From contig NW_024881865.1 of the NCBI RefSeq assembly GCF_019059575.1, positions 124,001 through 188,000 on the forward strand: DNA of 64,000 bases, read 5' to 3'. The stretch comes from Amphibalanus amphitrite. Taxonomy: Eukaryota; Arthropoda; Thecostraca; Balanomorpha; Balanidae. The notes beneath the pieces are model-generated. The model had not been told where the DNA came from, did no database searches, and saw nothing but the letters and a program-made list of their open reading frames with translations. Positions 12,659-24,273 of this stretch are shown piece after piece. The translations under genes were made by a program, and so were the position numbers. Each line of letters begins with the position of its first letter. Position 1 is the first letter of the stretch.

Positions 12659-14018
12659 CCGGCACGGTTCGTCGGAAGGTCATCTCAGGCTCAAAAGAAA
12701 CGGTATATACGATTCGAAAGCTGACGGTGAGCTGAATCCAAAAATGTATTTTTTATCAAAATCGATCGATGGCCTTTTTTGAAAATTGCGTTTTTGTAAA
12801 AACTTAATAATCTTTTATTCAACGGGCTGTCCCGGACATTCTTGAAAACATAAACACGTATTTTTTAGTTCCAGTGAAAGCTGAACGCCAAAAGAACAAT
12901 ATTTAGCGAAGCAATATTTCCGAACATGCATATGCGTCTCCCACAGCCGACAATAAGGCGCAATCACACAGCTCAGTGTCACGATGGACCAAAGTCAGCC
13001 ACACAGAAGCGTGAAATGACCCTTATCGACTCGCAGACCCGGCGCTCTCGGCCCGCCTGACCGGCCACGGAAAGAACGTTCGGCTCTCGTTCTACTAAAC
13101 AAATGTCATATTTGTCACTTTAACTGTCCACATCGCTATTAAAGATATTCAGGATACCTGTGAAGAAAATTCATTGTTCTGCTTGATTTACAACATGCTT
13201 TAATTTACATTTTTCTTATACATGTTTTGTTCCATCCAGCTGCGATCAGTGCCCGCGCAGGGGAAGTGAGCGGGGTTTCACTGTCAGAGGCTGTACTGGT
13301 GACAGCTGCTCGGCCGTGCGACCGGTCAAAGGTTACCCTGCCCCGCCGGGCGCTACCCCCACTCCACCCGAGCTGAGGCCGGTGCAACCTCTGACATTTC
13401 AGCGCGGCCAATTTTCCTTATATGGGCATGATACCAGGCTCAATTGAGCAAAGCAGACATGAACAAATGCAAATTAATGCATGATGTGAAGATGACAGAA
13501 CAATGAATTTTCTTCACAGGTATCCTGAATAACTTTAATAGCGATGTGGACAGTTAAACTGACAAATATGACATTTGTTTAGTAGAACGAGAGCCGAACG
13601 TTCTTTCCGTGGCCGGTCAGGCGGGCCGAGAGCGCCGGGTCTGCAAGTCGATAAGGGTCATTTCACGCTTCTGTGTGGCTGACTTTGGTCCATCGTGACA
13701 CTGAACTGTGTGATTGCGCCTTATTGTCGGCTGTGGGAGACGCATATCAATGTTTGGAAATATTGCTTCGCTAAATATTGTTCTTTTGGCGTTACTCTTT
13801 CACTGGAACTAAAAAATACATGTTCATGTTTTCAAGAATGTCCGGGACAGCCCGTTGAATAAAAGATTATTAAGTTTTTACAAAAACGCAATTTTCAAAA
13901 AAGGCCATCGATCGATTTTGATAAAAATTACATTTTTGGATTCAGCTCACCGTCAGCTTTCGAATGGTATATATCGTTTCTTTTGAGCCTGAGATGACCT
14001 TCCGACGAACCGTGCCGG
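12659..14018. mobile_element. Long inverted-repeat (foldback-type) element, 523-bp arms
   Basis: The left arm 12659-13181 and right arm 13496-14018 are inverted copies of equal length with only scattered mismatches, around a 314-bp spacer. The outer ends read GGCACGGTTCG / CGAACCGTGCC. Arms and spacer show no transposase. High arm identity implies a young element or arm gene conversion. No clear target duplication was found, though cccacc / ggtggg just outside may be an imperfect extension of the arms. Confidence 0.85.
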
Positions 14019-17000
14019 CCGCGGTGGGACGCTAGCCCCACCGCCATGGGGTCGCGCAGACCGCAGGGGACAGTCCCGCACGGTCTGCAGTGGGAGCTGC
14101 GGCTCCAGTCACCCTCCCCCTCCACCGCACAGTGGTCGCCGCTCGGTACCGACAGTGGTCGCTGCTCGGTACCGCACATAAATTCGGGTCAATGACGACT
14201 TCTCTCAGTCCATTAAAAATAACTCGGACAGGCCCTGAGAACAGACCCGCGAGCCCTGTCTAGCTCAGCCTGGATGTCCCGCGGTCCAGACATTTATCCA
14301 GCACCTGCACTGCCGTGCATCAAAATGCCTGCGATCCATAATCCCGTCTTCATCAGATGCCATTTCGTTTAGCAGCCGGAAAATCCACTGATACTTATCC
14401 AACTATTTGCCCCATTCCAAGTTTTATTAGACATATCGGTGCACTTTTTCACCGATGACAAGGCCAAATAAAATTCAGCCTCGACTGAGCCGACGTGCAT
14501 GTTGGTTGTTTTCGGGTAACCGTCTGCCGGACTGGCGAGCTGACGGTGCCGGCACGGTCTTCAGTTGGGTCACACGTGCTCCATGCAGGGCCGGCTGCAG
14601 CGGCCCGGCAGACAGCCGGCATTTCCTGTAGGCGGCTCAGCTCTATTACGGCGCCGCGCCGCCGCCAACAAGGCCAACTGCGGCGTGGCGTTCGCAGCTC
14701 GCTTCCTGCCAGGGACGTGCCGAGCCGTGCCGTGGGAGAGCTGCAGACCCCGGCGGGACCGTCCGGCGCACACTGCACGCCGAAGGCCAGCGCCTTTCCG
14801 AGCTGAATAAAACAGTGCCGAACCTAGCTGGGGTGAATAATGTCGAGCGGTGTCCGTAGACGGGCTCATCGAGACACAGCGCACGTCAGTGATCGCGCAG
14901 ATCAATGAGATAGCAGGCCGCGGGAGCAGATCTATCTGTTCTTGGCTCTTGCACAACTGCCGGTGTAACCGAGCGAGCGAGGCCGAGCCGTCACACTGCA
15001 ATGGGCGCCAGCTAACTATCATCTTTTACAGAGACACGCGCCTCTTCAGAGCCACTTGGACGCGTCGCCCAGTCGCCGGTGCCGGTCTGTATCTCCGTTA
15101 GATTAGCCATCATTACCTTTCATCGCCGCCGCTGCCGCTGTCGTTACAGACACCAAGCGACAGCCGCTCTGGAGAGTCGTGACCGCGGCAGCCGGCGGAG
15201 CTGGTTCCTGGTGCCACGACAGTACGATAGGTCTGTCACGTGAGCAGAGGCATATCTGCCGGCTACTCCGACAGAGCTGACAGCTATCCGACCGCTCAGG
15301 CAGTGGCGCTGACAGCAGAGGGCTAAAGGAGCGACCGTTTTAGCAACATCGGTCTGACATTGAGTGTTCTGCTTATTGCAGTGTCTGGCATCGTGGAGTA
15401 GTCCATAAGAGGATTGTCTGGTGCAGTAAAGATCGTTAATATCTTACAGTGCTAACTGCCAATTCCACGCTGTCACTAGCGTGTTATCATCATTATTATG
15501 TCCCGTTTACCATGGCACTGTTCTGGCTCGGATCGCTGCAAAACAGACAGAACGCTAATCCTACCTCGTCGCTGTAAGTACGCTTCGAGCTGCGACGGAG
15601 CGTGCCATCGTGACAGCCTGGGTGCCGCGTCGACCGACAGTTAAGTCAGCACGCTACCAACGGTTGTGGACCGTTTGTCCTGACCCGTGCAGTAAAACGA
15701 AGAGCCTTGATGGCTTTTAGGCCGACAGTTTCCTCACGTGTCGCAGCAGCGAGCCGTTCGATCGTCACTGCTGTCGCTGCCTTTTTCGGCCCACCGGACG
15801 GGATCATGAATCACGACGCATTCGGCGTGACCGCGACGCGGCGGGGCGTCCCGGGGTGACAATGTGCGCTGCGGCACACCGCTGCACCTGTCGGGCGATG
15901 TCCTGCCTCTGTCTGAACGGGAGAGTGAATATATCGTGGCTGTTCCAGGGTCCCGGGTGGCTCTTAGATGGTCCTATATGCATGCGGTCCTTCCGGGTCA
16001 GTCGTTTGTCATTGCTACACAATGGGGTGGGATCTGGAGGAACGATTCACTGTTCGATTTTGACTTTTAGAGGTCGCGGGTAAACTTCACCGCAGCAGAC
16101 GTTATGCATGACGAGCAGTAATCTTGCATGACGAGGAAGTATTTTTCTAACCGGTGACTTTACTTTTTTAGTTCTAAAACTTCTTTTGATCCTATCTGCA
16201 AAACATTCAGGTCGATCCAGAGCTTGGTTCCGGTCACCTTTGGTGACATTGAGAATGATAAGTATCCCCAGGAACTTTAATTCTACTAATCGCCATTCAC
16301 TGCGCGCAGTGGCATGCGGCGTGACACCCATTTTTATCGGCTGTTTTTGCGGTCTCCTTTAGTTCTTTCCTCTCCGCTGCGGGTGGGCGGTCCGAGCCGT
16401 ATATAAAATCGCTTCGGTGTGCCTCGGGCGGGGCGCGGCGGAATTCCGGCGTCGTTTTTAGACGTTCGGTGCCGGTCCCACTCTGACTCGGCTGCTGCCG
16501 GCTCTATAGAGACGCGTCCGTGGGGTTCAAACGGGAGTGCCAGGGAGGGAGACGGCACCGCCCACCGGCTGTGACATGTGGTGCAGTGGCACGTGTGACC
16601 CACTCGCGTGACGGTCCACTGCACGGTCCGTGAATAGCCAGCCACTCGCACGCCGGGGAGGCCCGAGCTGTCACATGGAGACGCCCAGTTAGCGATGCAT
16701 TTGTGTTCACTTAGTGGGATGGAATCAGATTACCGAACAAAATAGCAGCCCTGCAACTTTTAACTGCAGTGTGCAATATGACGTTCATACTTTTTATTAA
16801 CGGCAATGTAGTTGCGGGGACAAATGTCCGTTTAGATGCAGCTATTTGCAAACATTGTTAGTTATTTTCATGTCAAAAAGCTTTGCGAATTTCATTCAAG
16901 TCACTTATCCCGGAAGCGTTAGCACGGTCGACGGCCCTCTAGTGTGCGGTTCAGTTGACTCGTGTTATGGTTTCTTTCCCGCTATCTCTGTCACGTTTCC

Positions 17001-17132
17001 CAGGCTACCTGGTCTCGATGTGGTTATCGTGACGTTTCTGTACGTGCGCAATCGATATGTGTTTGACCTGTTTACGTGTTGAACAAAGGAGTTTGCCGTG
17101 AGCCCGTGAATGTGAAATACCTATTACTGTAT
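14019..17132. other. Interval without recognised features
   Basis: Mixed GC-rich and AT-rich sequence. Open frames are short and mostly paired across strands. A two-copy ggtcgcYgctcggtaccg repeat lies at about 14145-14176. I see no supportable gene. Confidence 0.4.
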
Positions 17133-17250
17133 AACGTCCGTGTTAACTAACAGTAATAAACGCATGAACTGAATAAGTTCAGACCGTTGCATTTGGTTAA
17201 CGTCCTTGTTAACTAACTAGAATAAACGCATTAACTGAATGAGTCAGACC
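17133..17250. repeat. Two-copy tandem repeat
   Basis: Units 17133-17185 and 17199-17250 share aacgtccNtgttaactaac and the following aataaacgcat...cagacc with a few changes. Noncoding. Confidence 0.7.
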
Positions 17251-17347
17251 ATGGCTCCAGATCCCTGGTTCATGCCTAATGCGAGAACTCTCATTTCTGT
17301 AATAAAAGGACGTCCGATGGGACAGGGATGATTGATTTTACATTTAA

Positions 17348-18355
17348 AGGGAGATAATGAGCTTTCTTTTTTCTTAAATAAAAATTACTCGACATCTATA
17401 CTATTTCTACTGTAGTTTCTATAAAATATGAAAATTTCCTAGCACATTTTCGTGTGTGAAAAAGGTTTTTATTTTTGCAAAAAAGAAGCAGTACTTGCAG
17501 TACTTGTAACACCCACCGAAATGCGTTGTCCTTCTCTATAAAAAAGTCGCAGTATATGGCGCTTTTGTTTCAAACAGCGACGCTTGGGTTTTTGTTTATG
17601 TTATCGCCTTGTCGTTGCTTGGTTGTAAGGATTCTAATTTGAATTAGAGTTAATTCGGTTTAGATTTAATTAGATTCTAATTCGGGGGTACATAGTGCCT
17701 ACTCTTCTTTGTTTCCAAGTATTATTTTGCGCCACAAATGAACGGCATGCGCCAGAAACGCAGCCAAATCTTGCGATTGCGACTACGAAATTCATTATTT
17801 TGGCCTCAGAGCCTGAAGCGAAAAATACAAGCATATTTATTTCAAAAAGACTTCAGGTTTGTCGAACGGTGTTATGAGAATTTTGATAACAGTACTGCAT
17901 AAGTTTTTCAGTGATGCCGCAAAAGTGTTGTATCTATCTTCTTTTATTGTGCAGTCGGCGGGACCGATTCAAAATTGAGTCGTTGCTACTAAAATAGCAG
18001 CATATGGCCACAGATGATGAACAGGAAAAATAGTTGCGTAAATTTAGACATAAACCACCCCCAAACCATTAATATCTTTTGAAGGCACTATAGACGACCA
18101 TTAACTAACTAGATGTGATGAAGATCAAATGTGAGGAATACGCTCATTTTACAAAATTACATGCAAGTACCAAAAAGTGATGTAAGTACTTATTCAACGG
18201 TCATTTTCAGCGCTCCCCGCTAACGTGACTTCAAGTTGAGATATTTGCGGCAAGGTACCGAATTGAGCAAAATGGTTTTAATTTACATTATAACTTGTGT
18301 TTTGTCAGAAAATGGTCCTAACTCAGATTTTGTGGAAAAAGGTCATAATCTCCCT
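17348..18355. mobile_element. AT-rich TTAA-flanked element
   Basis: The ends AGGGAGATAATG (17348) and CATAATCTCCCT (18344-18355) are inverted with one mismatch and flanked by TTAA (17344-17347, 18356-18359). The interior is AT-rich, in contrast to its neighbours, and has no transposase. The end arrangement, TTAA followed by AGG, resembles the element at 2364-4595. Confidence 0.55.
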
Positions 18356-19822
18356 TTAAAGCGAATTACTAACCTATTTACAAAGCTTTGTGTGTTTCCA
18401 CACAAGCATTTCGCTTATGGATCCGCGTTCGTTTCATACATGACAGCTTGACGATAATGCATTCATTATCAAATGAGCTTCGGGACTTTCTATGGGATTT
18501 CAGTCATGTTTATCACCTCCGGCACGGCGAAGTTTCTCTTTATGGATACGTGCTAACACCATTTAAATTGCGCTTCTCCATGGAATTACGGCCTTGACGT
18601 TTAATTACTCTCGGCTAAAAACCCGTCGGTGTTCCACGTATAGCTCGGAACGCTAACCACACTACGCCGTGCGAACTTATAGGAATGATCGGAACCGTAG
18701 GTAGCAAAACACGATCTGGTGATCTCAGCGATGGCTGCCGAGATAGTCGTCTAATCAGGCAGGCACGCCACCGCTTCTCATCATTAACGGACAGGTTTCT
18801 GGACGACCGTGGACCGAATCAAATTCTGCAAGGAGACCGGGCCCGCGCAATTTGCCGTGGAGCGGCCCGGGGTCCCGCACAGCGAACCGGACAGTGGTAG
18901 TCTGGGCCGGGGTCCCGCGCGGCGGTCTGGGTCCGGGTCCGGGTCCTCTGCTCGGACCGGTCCCAGGTCCTACTCACCGGTCCTGCTCGATCGGAGGAGC
19001 CGACCCGTCCTGTCCGGTGGCACGACAGGTCGGCGCGCGGTACGCCCGGACGCGCAGCGTGGTCGAGCAGCGCTCCGCCGGCCGCCCCCTCAGCCAAGAC
19101 CGGTTCTGCATACCTGTGGGCCTGTGGCCGTCGGACGAACCCTTCCGCGCTCGGATAGGGGTGTGTGTGTGCCGTCGGCGGCGTGAGGTGAGGTCCGCAG
19201 ATTGAGTAGTTACTCATCGTCGCACGGTGCACCGGCGGACGACTATCAAAGCGCATCCACGAATCGCTCCGACCGCCGAGACCCAACCTGGTCGTTAGTG
19301 GTTGTCTCTAGGTGATGATTACGTGTCCCGTCCAGACGAGGAAAATATCATATCCGGAATCCGATGGGCCCCAGTTGCATAATAGACCTGCTTTCTCTGT
19401 TCTGACACTTCCCAGGTAGCTAACGTGTTCCACAATTGTTTCGTCAGGGGTTTTAAGTAGCTATACGAAGGACTCTTGGACTCTCGACAGTTACGTAAAT
19501 GGGGAAATATTTACGAGACGAGAAGAAAGAACGCGTTATTGTTAGGTATTGTTTTATACCGCATTGTCTGCAAACAACGAGACAAAGAAACAGAACAATG
19601 CAGTATGAAAGGAGTGCATTAAAAACAACAGACTGAGATACCGACAAAGCTTGAATGGAAGAGATATGTTTCCTTTATCGTCTCTCAAAATCCGTATCGT
19701 GCTGTGGATAAATATTATTTGCTCGCCGAATGAATTTGCCACGTTAAGTGCACGTTTGAAACCACACTCCACAGTGCGCCGGGGCGCCGGTTGCAGCGGC
19801 CACAACAGGCCATTATTGCCGG

Positions 19823-19933
19823 GCTGACTCAGCACAATGACGTCACACCCGGACTGCAGGTGACGTCATCTGTCAGTCCGGCGGTGACGTCACCTGTCGG
19901 TTATAGCCGCCACAGGGGCTTAGGCTGACGTCA
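19823..19933. promoter_or_regulatory. CRE cluster with adjacent AP-1/Maf-type site
   Basis: Four perfect TGACGTCA octamers lie at 19838, 19861, 19885 and 19926, all within 96 bp. An almost perfect Maf-type site GCTGACTCAGCA lies at 19823-19834. The two middle CREs sit in a short tandem unit, ggtgacgtcaYctgtcRg. The cluster is 1.6 kb upstream of the WH1-CRIB start codon, on whose promoter it may act. Factor binding is inferred from motif identity only. Confidence 0.6.
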
Positions 19934-20720
19934 AAACAATTCTCATGGGCCTCTCTCACAGAGATCGTTGGTGGCCAGTGCAGTGGGTGATGTCATGCCG
20001 CGCTGCAAAATGCAAAATACCGAGGTCTGGCCCTCTGATACAGGTCTGCAGCCGCCGCCGTTCAAATCCAACTGCGAGGCAGATCACTAAAATGAACGAC
20101 GCGGTGCTTCGGATGAGGTATACCGTGAATACTCAAACTCTAGCCAACTATGAATACCGAGTAGGCATTCGTGAAACAAAATAGCACGAATACTGAGCTC
20201 TGACGAAGCTTATTTCCACGAAACACCCGAGCTGTGTATGAGTTACTGCCTGCCGATCGGCGTTACCCCCGCCGTGAGCCGTGTGTAGCGGGTACCGTGC
20301 CCTTGCGTTGACCTCGCGCCGCCGTCGACGGAAACCCATGACGCACCTGCCGTGCATGTCTGATGAGCCCTCCTCGTGAGGAGACGAGGTGTAGCACCTG
20401 TTCGTCCCGCTGTCTGCATAATCAACTGCTTTCCGATACGGTGAATCACGTGGTGTTGTTGCCCGACTGATCGGCTGAATATCTTCTAACATGTCAGCTG
20501 GTTGGCAAACAAACGATCAAACCGAACCGGTGTTCGTTTGTGTGAGTTTTTGTGCTCGTTCCTTTAGAAAATCGGCCGTGTTTGTCCTCTATGTCGGGAT
20601 GAAACTGCGGAAACGTGCCGCGCTCACGCCGGGCGTGTCATCGAGTGTGCTGGGTTTATACGGCTGACCGGGCGCGGTGGAACGGTGTGTCTGGATCGGT
20701 CCGTGACCGCCGCGCCGGCG

Positions 20721-20863
20721 AGACGAGAGCTAACATCACGGAGCGGAGCTGCGGGATGGGAGACGGGAGCTAACATCACGAGCCAGTCCGCAGCAGGGAG
20801 AGACGAAAACTAACGTCACGGAGTCGAGCTGCGGCGGGGAGGGAGACGGGACAATCACGGAGG
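20721..20863. repeat. 40-bp tandem repeat, about 3.5 copies
   Basis: Units begin at 20721, 20761, 20801 and 20844, each starting agacg and containing (a)acRtcacg. The first two units are both 40 bp. It is noncoding and upstream of the WH1-CRIB gene. Confidence 0.75.
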
Positions 20864-21465
20864 GTTTACAATAGGGAGTAATGGAACAGTAGGGGATCTA
20901 CCGCAGACGGGGACTTACGGGCAACTACAGCCGGGGAGACGGGAACGTTATGGGCATTGCAGGCTGAGAGATGGGTGCTCAATGGACGGCAATCGGCGGG
21001 GAGTTACGGCTACCAACTACCTCACCACCCCACCCTTCGTTCCGCTGAGCGGCTACAGCTGCTCGTTACGGAACAGTTTCAGTAGCTTTATGCATGACCG
21101 AAGAGAGCAGTGCACCTACATAATATTAACTGACTGTATCCTCTGCCTCTGCATCATGTCTGTGCGTGGTCTCCTGCGGTGCGATTGAGCAGCTCGCCTT
21201 GACCCACTCGCCTCTACCGCCGTCCGCCTACGTGTCATCACGCAGTGTGTTTTGTCACCAGCCAGCGCGAACCGCTCACCGCCGCTGTGACCGGCCTCTC
21301 ACCGGAACCGATTGTTTCTCTCCCTCAGGGCCCGACCTCGGCGTACCACTCCGTCCGGCCGAGCCCAGCCCGGCTCTCTGGAGACTCCGAGAGGCGCCCC
21401 AGGCGCGCGTGAAAGTGATCACCGGACAGACATTCTCTCTCGACCGGGCGCCGATCGGTGCGTGC

Positions 21466-21484
21466 TGACGTCACTCTGACGTCA
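21466..21484 (+). promoter_or_regulatory. Paired CRE sites in the WH1-CRIB proximal promoter
   Basis: TGACGTCA occurs at 21466-21473 and 21477-21484, three bases apart, 55-73 bp upstream of the ATG at 21539. This spacing suits a CREB/ATF-controlled proximal promoter with transcription starting between the sites and the ATG. No TATA box is evident. Confidence 0.6.
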
Positions 21485-21538
21485 TAGCAAACCGGCGCGT
21501 GCCGTTGGTAGCGGCAGCGGTGATCCAGGAGTCCCACG

Positions 21539-24273
21539 ATGCCGACCAGCAAGAGTCGCAGTGTGACGAACTTGGCGGCGGCTCAGGCGGCGCAGTACGC
21601 GTCCACGCCGCACCTGTTCGTCTTCCAGAGCAGTGACGACGCGCCGGCGCTGAGCAAACCGTCGCCCATCTACCAGTCGGCCACAGACGTGCGGCGACCG
21701 ACCGGTCAACAGGCGGCGCAGATAATCACGGAGAAGTACGACTCGTACCGGAACCTGGCCCGGGAGGAGGAGCAGGCGCTGGCTGTCCGAGAGGCGGATA
21801 TTGCCCAGGTGGAGTCGTTCTTCGCCGGCCATCGGACACAGGTCAGTGGTGGATCAGGTCAGGGGTCAGTCCTATGGGGATGATGCTGGGTTGGGTCACC
21901 TGCCGGACGTGGTAGAGGTCAGTGCTGAGTTAAGCCACTGCCAGTGACCAGTGTTGGGTTAAGCCACAGTTGGGTCCGGATCGGTCATGCTGGTCTCTGT
22001 CAGTGCTGGTCTGCGATCGAATGCTGGGGCGCCGCTGGGATTGGTGACCGTTGATCCAAGTCAATGGGACCGGACGGCTGCTGCCGTGGCTGCAATGGCC
22101 AGTAGCGGCGGAACACCTTCAATCAAGGGGGGCACTGCCGACTTTTGGTCCCATTCTTTCCATGCAACGCCCATAGGGCTAATGTTAAAATGCCAAAATC
22201 AAAGGGGGGCACGGTGCCCCGGTGCCCTCCCCGTTCCGCCGCCTATGGCAATGGCGATTGGCGATCGACGTTACCATTCACCACCATCTCCACTGCTGCT
22301 GCCACTGATATCTGCCTGTGTCGGTATAGTGGCGCCATGGGTGTGGGACGTGTTACGCCCCGATATGGCAGTGATTGCGGCCGCCCGTACAGACAGCCTT
22401 TCGCCGTGATTCAGTCGTCCGACTCGGCACCGGAACGGCTCCCAAGAACCCGCCGCGGTGTCGCCGGTCATCCAGGTCACACCAGGTACCGCTGGAGGTC
22501 TATCACAGGCATCGGCGCCGCAGAAAAACGACAGGACGTGGTCGCCGGGGGAAGCGATCCATAGTTTTCCAGGCCATGGACCACCCATTGCACGGGTCGT
22601 GCTGTATCGGAATCCATTCAACCTGTTTGTATGTCACGCAGAGACCGGGACAAAAACGACGCCAGTGAAAACCGAGAGCTCAAACATTTTACCACGTGCT
22701 CAACGGTTAATGTGCGGCCGTCACGAGCGTTACACCGGGCCGTCACACGGGCAGAGTGACACCGGGAAGCGTCACGCCAATCTCGGCAGCGTCACGCGGG
22801 TCGGTGACGGACAGCCGGTGGATTCCGTGACACGTCACGCCGGCTCCGTGACGGACCGCTAGCGTGCCGTCTGGGCCGCCGAGCGCGGCCTATCTGTGCC
22901 GTGACAACCGTGACGGTCGCCGCGCCGGGTAACAGCCCGTGACGTGACGCGCGCCTGGCTCGCAGCGTCATGTGACGAGTCATATCGCCCGCTGGGAGAG
23001 GCGAGATCGTGACCGCCCGGCTTCTCCCGCTGCCCGTCACGAGGTGATGCACCTCTCCCCCCTCTCTCTCTCTCCACTCAGGCCAAACACAGCATCCCTC
23101 TCCATCCCTCTCCTCCCCGCGTGCTGCCATGCCGGGGCCCCAACAGGCCACAAAGACGCTCCATAAAAAGCCAGTCCCGGGAGGAGCACGCCACGCGGCG
23201 CCGTCCGATTCTCATGGTCACAGCGTCGTCTAGTCGCGACGGCGCATCTCAGCTGCATGACAATGAGCGCCGGAGAGCTCTTGGCCCGTCCACAGCCCCT
23301 CTCGGCGTGCCCGACACACGGTAAAACGTGTACTTAGACCGGCAGAGATGGACGTGGACGGTCGGCTTTCCTCACACGCGAGGCGCCGGCGCTGGCCCGG
23401 CACGCGATACAGACGTGTTTGCGCGCCGCTGCCGATGGCGTGTGCTGTAAACTGACGGTCGCTGGTCGGAGTGGGGCGGATGGGGCTGTTATGCGGTTAG
23501 AATGGATCCGCAAACTGACTGACAGCCGCTAATTACTCGTTTGTGTATAGCTGAGGTATAATAAATGTTTGTGGACCGTTTCTGGACGGCTCTGGTGGCG
23601 TCTCGTCACGGCGGTGGTTGATACGGCCCTTAGCCACAGATACTCAAGCTAAGTGTTGTCACTTGATTAAATAACGGCTGTTTGCATTGCAATTGACTCT
23701 GAACGTCAATGACTGGTGACGCTGACCGTTCCTTTCTCCCGACAGGTGATCGTCTGCCGCGCGCTGGCCAACATGTACCTCAGCTCCGAGTCCAACTCGT
23801 GGGAGCTCAAGTACACCGGCATCCCGACCCTGGTGCTCGACTGCGGGGACACACGCAGCCGCGGACGCCGACAAATCCAACTGGTTCTCGCTGAGAAGGG
23901 CAGCGGCTTCATGCTGTGGCGAGACGTGGTCGACAACCTCTCCAGCTACTCGGCTCCCGAGCCGAGCTTCCACACCATGCACCTGTCGACCGATCACCGG
24001 CAGAGGGTCGGCTTCAGCTTCGATGATACGGCGGCGGCCAAGGCATTCCAGGCGCAGCTGGAGACGCTCTGTTCAGACCCCGAGAACATCGCGCTCTCCG
24101 GGCCGGCGCACAAGAAACGCCGCAAGAAGAAGGTGGAGCGATACGTGCGGCCCCGCAAGGAGGATATCTCACAGCCGTGCTGCTTCCAGCATGTAACGAG
24201 TGTCGGCGTCGGGGACCGGGAGCGGCTCTACACACTGCAGAGTCTGGTGGGGACCGGCGAGAAGACTGCGTGA
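21539..24273 (+). CDS. WH1 (EVH1)-CRIB domain protein, two exons
   Basis: Exons 21539-21841 and 23746-24273 join in phase 0 (donor CAG|GTCAGT, acceptor cgacag|GTG) to give 276 residues. Residues 1-100 are a Ser/Ala-rich lead-in with a predicted helical EKYDSYRNLAREEEQALAVR stretch. Residues about 100-215 look like a WH1/PH-fold domain (VIVCRALANMYLSSES, then a WELKY strand, FMLWRDVV, and a final helix AAAKAFQAQLE). A basic patch KKRRKKK follows, then a CRIB-like motif ISQPCCFQHVTSVG, where Cdc42/Rac-type GTPases bind. This is the order found in WASP, but there is no proline-rich or VCA region, so it cannot itself activate Arp2/3. It may be a regulator or decoy in that pathway. I recognise the architecture, not a named orthologue. 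The intron contains a hAT MITE. Confidence 0.75.
22100..22247. mobile_element. hAT-type MITE with 8-bp target duplication
   Basis: The 148-bp element has inverted ends cagtagcggcggaac / gttccgccgcctatg, flanked by perfect gcaatggc duplications (22092-22099, 22248-22255). The core, ttctttccatgc...taatgttaaaa, is shared with the element at 1419-1583. It lies in the WH1-CRIB intron. Confidence 0.85.
22700..22990. repeat. GTCACG-rich low-complexity region
   Basis: By eye more than a dozen GTCACG or CGTGAC hexamers occur, at irregular spacing, in the WH1-CRIB intron. There is no clean tandem unit; it looks like a decayed satellite or a biased-composition block. Confidence 0.5.

Noticed and set aside
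20040-20080. tRNA-like ttcaaatcc T-loop
   Set aside because: No matching acceptor stem or D-arm could be found around it.
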